DNA from: an uncultured Gammaproteobacteria bacterium
GTDB taxonomy: Bacteria; Pseudomonadota; Gammaproteobacteria; Rariloculales; Rariloculaceae
Length of the DNA stretch: 27,621 bases
Assembly (NCBI GenBank): GCA_946887385.1
Contig: CAMPKU010000020.1
Coordinates: forward strand, 1-27,621
Direction: 5' to 3'
Shown: positions 24,596 to 27,621 of the stretch, one piece after another
Layout: each line of letters starts with the position of its first letter
How positions within the stretch are numbered: the stretch's first letter is position 1
Made by a program: the position numbers and the translations under genes
Notes under the pieces: generated by a model
Databases searched by the model: none
Told to the model about the DNA's origin: nothing
Seen by the model: only the letters and a program-made list of their open reading frames with translations

Positions 24596-25273
24596 TTAGA
24601 CGCGAACCAGCGGCATGCGCCGATTGAGTGCGTACACCAAGAGCAACACGATGAAGGAGAACGCAAGCAGCGCAGCCGACAGCACGTGCGCTTGCGCGTA
24701 GTCGAGAGTCTCGACGTGCTCGAAGATAGCGATCGAAATGACTCTGGTGCTGCCGGGGATGTTGCCTCCCACCATGAGCACCACGCCGAACTCGCCGAGC
24801 GTGTGGGCGAACGTGAGCACGGCCGCGGTAATGTATCCGCGCAATGCGAGCGGCGACGCCACACTCAAGAAGGCGTCGAGCGGCCCGGCGCCGAGCGTGG
24901 CTGCCGCTTCGAGCGGCGTGCGGCCGACGGCCTCGAATGCGCCTTGGAGCGGCTGCACGGCAAACGGGAACGAGTAGATCGCCGAGGCGATCACGAGGCC
25001 GGCGAACGAGAACGTGAGCGTGGTGTCGGTGAGCTCCATCCATGGGCGGCCGAGAAAACCCGCCGGACCGAGCAAGATCAGCAGGTAGAAGCCGAGAACG
25101 GTGGGCGGCAGCACGAGCGGCATGGCCACCACCGCCTCCACGGCGGCGCGAGCGCGTGCACGAGTGAACGCGAGCCACCAGGCAAGAGGCGTGGCGATCG
25201 CGAGTAACACGACGACGGTGACGGTTGCGAGCCGGAGGCTGAGCCAAACAGGTCCGAGCTCGAGTTCCGGCAT
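24596..25273 (-). CDS. modB: molybdate ABC transporter permease
   Basis: 225 residues, the usual ModB length, with about five or six membrane helices. Family blocks are LGPVWLSLRLATVTVVVLLAIATPLAWWLA, AMPLVLPPTVLGFYLLILLG, ASAIYSFPFAVQPLQGAFE, and the ATPase-coupling EAA-type loop EAAATLGAGPLDAFLSVASPLALRG. FAHTLGEFGVVLMVGGNIPG is a typical ModB signature. I chose ATG 25273 (MPELELGP); ATG 25303 would add ten residues that fall in an inverted repeat. No modA (binding protein) lies next to it: pilA is directly upstream. Confidence 0.92.
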   Translation of the reverse strand: MPELELGPVWLSLRLATVTVVVLLAIATPLAWWLAFTRARARAAVEAVVAMPLVLPPTVLGFYLLILLGPAGFLGRPWMELTDTTLTFSFAGLVIASAIYSFPFAVQPLQGAFEAVGRTPLEAAATLGAGPLDAFLSVASPLALRGYITAAVLTFAHTLGEFGVVLMVGGNIPGSTRVISIAIFEHVETLDYAQAHVLSAALLAFSFIVLLLVYALNRRMPLVRV

Positions 25274-25278
25274 CTCAA

Positions 25279-25303
25279 ATGGTCCGCAATCTTGGCGGAC
25301 CAT
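25279..25303. promoter_or_regulatory. perfect 9-base inverted repeat just before modB
   Basis: ATGGTCCGC (25279-25287) and GCGGACCAT (25295-25303) are perfect inverted repeats around a 7-base loop, ending six bases before the modB ATG. This could be an operator for modBC or a leader hairpin that hides the ribosome binding site. It does not resemble the ModE box I know. If translation starts at 25303 instead, the repeat would lie in the coding sequence. Confidence 0.55.
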
Positions 25304-25331
25304 GTAGCCACGCGCAGCTTCGCATTGTCAA
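25302..25331 (-). promoter_or_regulatory. candidate modBC promoter
   Basis: On the minus strand a perfect TTGACA (25331-25326) is followed after 18 bases by CTACAT (25307-25302), a poor -10 (3/6). The perfect -35, its position in the only gap upstream of modB, and the dyad at the expected start region support a promoter here. The -10 is uncertain. Confidence 0.4.
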
Positions 25332-25373
25332 CGCGCGGCACCGCGGAGTTGTGCTCGTGGCGGCGGCGTCGAA

Positions 25374-25401
25374 AGAGGGGACGGATTTAGAAATCCGTCC
25401 C
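25374..25401. terminator. strong palindromic hairpin after pilA (terminator or REP-like element)
   Basis: GGGACGGATT (25378-25387) pairs with AATCCGTCCC (25392-25401) around a TAGA loop, 13 bases beyond the pilA stop. Read in the pilA direction it is followed by a weak pyrimidine run (CTCTTTC), so it may end pilA transcription. The core (GGGGACGGATTT with its complement) also resembles short palindromic repeats scattered in many proteobacterial genomes. Half of it recurs at 23484-23498. Confidence 0.6.
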
Positions 25402-25414
25402 GATGGCCACGATG

Positions 25415-25936
25415 CTACGGTCGGCAGGCCGCCGGCAAGTAGCGTTCCGGCACCGTTGGCGCGACGTACACCGCTGCGGTACCGCCGTTGGCGGTCCCCA
25501 TCTCTTGCAATCCCGCGGGCTCTGGTGCTGCACCGCATCGCCAGACAACGCCGAACTCCCGAGTCTCGTATGGCGTGACGGTCAGATTCAATCCGTCGAT
25601 CACGGCGTTCGCTTCATGACCGAAAGTGATGGTCAGCGCGCCGTTGAGCACGTTAACTGACTCGACGTACTTGCCGCTCGTGTCCGTTGCATTGGCTGTC
25701 ATGCCGGCAGCCAAGCGGTTGGCGGGCGGTGTGCCGTTCTGCCAAAACGCGTCGGCGATCGGCGCCTTCGCGTGCGCCGCCATGTTGAGCCCTTCGGCCA
25801 CCTGCGCGCGCACCGTGTAGGTTTGATACGCCGGAATCGCGATCGCCGCGAGAATGCCGATGATCGCCACCACGATCATCAGCTCGATCAGCGTAAAGCC
25901 CGAGTGGCGAGTGCGTTGTGTGTTAGCCGCGTTCAT
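25415..25936 (-). CDS. pilA: type IV major pilin PilA-like
   Basis: A 173-residue type IVa pilin precursor. A 13-residue basic leader ([13 protein letters not shown]) precedes the prepilin peptidase site [19 protein letters not shown], with Glu5 of the mature protein present. The long N-terminal helix continues into [21 protein letters not shown]. Two cysteines near the C-terminus (VVWRCGAA and PAACRP) can form the D-loop disulfide. A second possible start at 25960 would lengthen the leader by eight residues. The gene stands alone between folE and modB; no other pilus genes are in view. A sigma-54 promoter lies upstream, which fits the major pilin rather than a minor one. Confidence 0.93.
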   Translation of the reverse strand: MNAANTQRTRHSGFTLIELMIVVAIIGILAAIAIPAYQTYTVRAQVAEGLNMAAHAKAPIADAFWQNGTPPANRLAAGMTANATDTSGKYVESVNVLNGALTITFGHEANAVIDGLNLTVTPYETREFGVVWRCGAAPEPAGLQEMGTANGGTAAVYVAPTVPERYLPAACRP

Positions 25937-25980
25937 GGGTGTGTCTTGCCGATTGCGCATGGGAGCTCAAAGGCCGATGC

Positions 25981-25995
25981 GCGTAAGTGTTACGC
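25981..25995. promoter_or_regulatory. short dyad at the predicted pilA transcript start
   Basis: GCGTAA and TTACGC form a perfect inverted repeat with a 3-base centre (GTG), at the expected 5' end of the sigma-54 pilA transcript (about 25993). It could stabilise the mRNA end or be a protein site; it may also be chance. Confidence 0.3.
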
Positions 25996-26002
25996 AGGAG
26001 TT

Positions 26003-26018
26003 AGCAAGAGCTATGCCA
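26003..26018 (-). promoter_or_regulatory. sigma-54 promoter of pilA
   Basis: On the minus strand the sequence reads TGGCAT-AGCTC-TTGCT. This matches the -24/-12 consensus TGGCAC-N5-TTGCW at all but one base, with the essential GG and GC in exact spacing. Transcription would start near 25993, giving a leader of about 33 or 57 bases depending on the start codon used. Pilin genes are classically transcribed by RpoN with the PilR activator, which strengthens the call. Confidence 0.85.
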
Positions 26019-26071
26019 GCCACGGCGCCAAGCCATTCGGTGAGGCGAAAGAGGCTTTATGTCGATTCGAA

Positions 26072-26088
26072 GTGACAACGATTGTCAC
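26072..26088. promoter_or_regulatory. inverted repeat, possible activator (PilR-like) site
   Basis: GTGACAA-CGA-TTGTCAC is a perfect 7-base inverted repeat centred about 87 bases upstream of the predicted pilA start, where enhancer-binding proteins sit for sigma-54 promoters. It contains TGTC on each strand; PilR sites are described as TGTC-containing. It is also 38 bases beyond the folE stop and might instead be a terminator stem, but no T-run follows. Confidence 0.5.
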
Positions 26089-26126
26089 GTTGCGACGATA
26101 CGCTCGCATTATGTCGCGCGCGCGAT

Positions 26127-26750
26127 TCAGGCGCGTTCGCCCGCGTTGCCGATCATCGACAAGAACTCGGCGCGCGTGCGCGGATCGGAGCGGAAGTGCC
26201 CCAACAGTTGGCTCGTGATCATCGACACGCCGGCTTTGCGCACGCCGCGCGTCGTCATGCACTGGTGCACGCCTTCCACGACCACGCCGACGCCGCGCGG
26301 CTTGAGCACGTCCTGAATGCAATGCGCGATCTGCGCCGTGAGCGATTCTTGCACCTGCAGGCGCCGTGCGAACGTCTCGACGACGCGCGCGAGCTTGCTG
26401 ATGCCGACCACTTTGCGGTCAGGCAAGTAGCCGATATGCACTTTGCCGATGATCGGGGCCATGTGATGCTCGCAATGCGACTCGAAGCTGATGTCGCGCA
26501 GCACGATCATCTCGTCGTAGCCGTCCACTTCGCGGAACGTGCGCCGCAAAAACGCGATCGGGTCATCGGTGTAGCCGCTGAACCAGTCCTCGTACGCGCG
26601 CACCACGCGGCCCGGCGTGCCGAGCAAGCCTTCACGGTTCGGATCGTCGCCGATCCACTCGAGCAACGTGCGCACGGCGGCCTCGGCTGCAGTGCGGGAA
26701 GGTTTTGTTTTTTGCGTCTTTGCTGAAGAAGCTCGTTGGCGGCGGCTCAC
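26127..26750 (-). CDS. folE: GTP cyclohydrolase I (type IA, FolE)
   Basis: 207 residues. The enzyme makes 7,8-dihydroneopterin triphosphate from GTP, the first step of tetrahydrofolate synthesis. It shows [26 protein letters not shown], the zinc and substrate motif [21 protein letters not shown], the family block [20 protein letters not shown] and the second zinc cysteine in [13 protein letters not shown]. It ends [14 protein letters not shown] followed by a short tail. The frame stays open upstream over the divergent xdhC. I chose GTG 26750 (MSRRQRAS), which gives a normal length and keeps clear of xdhC. Other GTG or TTG starts a few codons away are possible. Confidence 0.94.
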   Translation of the reverse strand: MSRRQRASSAKTQKTKPSRTAAEAAVRTLLEWIGDDPNREGLLGTPGRVVRAYEDWFSGYTDDPIAFLRRTFREVDGYDEMIVLRDISFESHCEHHMAPIIGKVHIGYLPDRKVVGISKLARVVETFARRLQVQESLTAQIAHCIQDVLKPRGVGVVVEGVHQCMTTRGVRKAGVSMITSQLLGHFRSDPRTRAEFLSMIGNAGERA

Positions 26751-26858
26751 TGCGAGGTCCGTTACGGCGAAGCTGGGCAGTCTAAGTCTGCGGTCGGGGT
26801 GGTGCAACCGACGAACCGCGCTGGCATATTGACGCGCCAACGTGGCCGAAGAGATCGC

Positions 26859-27621
26859 ATGGGCGCTCGTCATCTCCTCCAATCGTTCGAAGCTTGGCGC
26901 GCGGCCGGCGAGCCGCTCGTGCTCGCCACCGTCTATGAAACGGCCGGCTCGACGTACAGCAAGGCCGGGCACCGAATCCTGCTCGCGGCGAACGGCGACT
27001 ACCGCGGCCTGGTGAGCGGCGGCTGTCTCGAAGGCGATCTCGTGGAGCGTACGCGCGGGGTGGTGGCGACGACGCGCGCCGCGAGCGTCACCTACGATCT
27101 GCGCGATTCGGCCGACGAGCTCTGGGGGCTCGGCATCGGCTGCAACGGATTGTTGCGAGTGTTTCTGCAGCCGCTCCTGCCCGCCAACGACTACCAGCCG
27201 TTCGCCGCGATCGCCGAGCGCCTCGCCGGCTCGCGCGCGGCCGGTGTCGCCACCATCATCGAAACCGACCGCGCAGACGTGGCCGTCGGTGCCACGGGCG
27301 TTGCGGACGCCGACGGCGAGCAGGTGTTCGGCGCCGATGGCGCGGCCGCCGAGCTGCTGCGCGCCGCCGCACGTGCCGCCATGCAGAGCGACGGCGCGCG
27401 GCTCGCGAACGAGCACGGCTGCCGCATTCTGTACGCGCCGCTGCGGCCGATACCGAAGCTGCTCGTGCTCGGCGGCGGGCTCGACGCGATTCCGCTGGTG
27501 GCGATGGCCGCGGAGCTCGGCTGGTTCGTGACGGTGGCCGATCATCGACCCGCGTATCTCGCGCGCGGCGGCTTCGAGCGCGCCGAGCAAGCGCTCCTCG
27601 TCGAGCCGGGCAAGCTCGGCG
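26859..27621 (+). CDS. xdhC: XdhC/CoxI-family molybdenum cofactor maturation factor, truncated at right edge
   Basis: 254 codons of an open frame running off the contig. The N-terminal XdhC/CoxI domain shows [33 protein letters not shown] and [16 protein letters not shown]. After an Ala-rich linker the Rossmann domain begins [34 protein letters not shown]. Family members bind the molybdenum cofactor and help load the sulfurated form into xanthine dehydrogenase-type hydroxylases. The usual length is about 300-370 residues, so roughly the last quarter is missing. It starts at ATG 26859, 108 bases from the divergent folE start. It fits with modBC nearby and suggests a molybdenum hydroxylase beyond the edge. 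Confidence 0.9.
   Translation, partial: MGARHLLQSFEAWRAAGEPLVLATVYETAGSTYSKAGHRILLAANGDYRGLVSGGCLEGDLVERTRGVVATTRAASVTYDLRDSADELWGLGIGCNGLLRVFLQPLLPANDYQPFAAIAERLAGSRAAGVATIIETDRADVAVGATGVADADGEQVFGADGAAAELLRAAARAAMQSDGARLANEHGCRILYAPLRPIPKLLVLGGGLDAIPLVAMAAELGWFVTVADHRPAYLARGGFERAEQALLVEPGKLG

Noticed and set aside
25374..25401. Single CRISPR-like repeat
   Set aside because: Only two inexact copies 1.9 kb apart in opposite orientation; no spaced array and no cas genes.
26751..27590. FolE fused to a 280-residue N-terminal extension
   Set aside because: The extension lies antisense to xdhC and is low-complexity; FolE of normal length starts near 26750.
1..27621. Frequent GAGCTCG/CTCGAG-type words across the window
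   Set aside because: They follow from high-GC codon use (Glu-Leu, Ala-Arg pairs) inside genes on both strands and show no ordered spacing.

Overview
The window is one high-GC contig from a Pseudomonadota bacterium. HrpB, Rnk, a type IV pilin with a sigma-54 promoter and a LigAB-type protocatechuate dioxygenase together suggest the beta/gamma branch; I cannot name the genus. The first 58 bases are not genomic: they are an Illumina Nextera i7 adapter with its index, so the left edge is an assembly or read artefact that cuts off hrpB. The right edge cuts off xdhC. I see no tRNA, rRNA, CRISPR array, transposase or phage gene, no DNA-binding transcription factor gene, and no gene-free stretch longer than about 300 bases.

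Layout. 59-4058 (minus): a PIG3-type quinone oxidoreductase, a CitE/HpcH-family CoA-ester lyase and the helicase HrpB, tightly spaced. 4178-8650: an aspartate/aromatic aminotransferase, a peculiar E2-like protein (minus), a small secreted protein, an MFS transporter and Rnk. 8735-11861: an aldo/keto reductase (minus), divergent from a 4-oxalomesaconate tautomerase (LigU/GalD-like) followed by a MetE-like methyltransferase. 11875-17075: a methyltransferase (minus), divergent from a five-gene run gtrB - gtrA - ChbG/HpnK-like deacetylase - methyltransferase - GtrC-like membrane protein, with three touching or overlapping junctions. This looks like an enlarged Gtr glycosylation cassette.

17056-23478 is an aromatic catabolism island for the protocatechuate 4,5-cleavage pathway. 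LigA/LigB open the ring, LigC oxidises the semialdehyde to 2-pyrone-4,6-dicarboxylate, and LigI hydrolyses it. The LigU-like tautomerase about 8-9 kb away would supply the next step. LigJ (hydratase) and LigK (aldolase) are not seen. An aldehyde dehydrogenase is divergent from ligC, an unknown exported protein lies between ligI and ligB, and a second, type I (VOC) extradiol dioxygenase sits directly upstream of ligA.

23500-27621: modB and modC (molybdate ABC permease and ATPase, no modA beside them) run in the same direction into the VOC-ligA-ligB genes with short gaps. Upstream lie pilA, with a convincing sigma-54 promoter and a possible activator site, then folE, and divergently the start of xdhC, a molybdenum-enzyme maturation factor. 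ModBC and XdhC suggest that a molybdenum hydroxylase gene may lie just beyond the right edge. Similar 15-base elements lie on both sides of modBC in opposite orientation, one of them within a strong palindrome.
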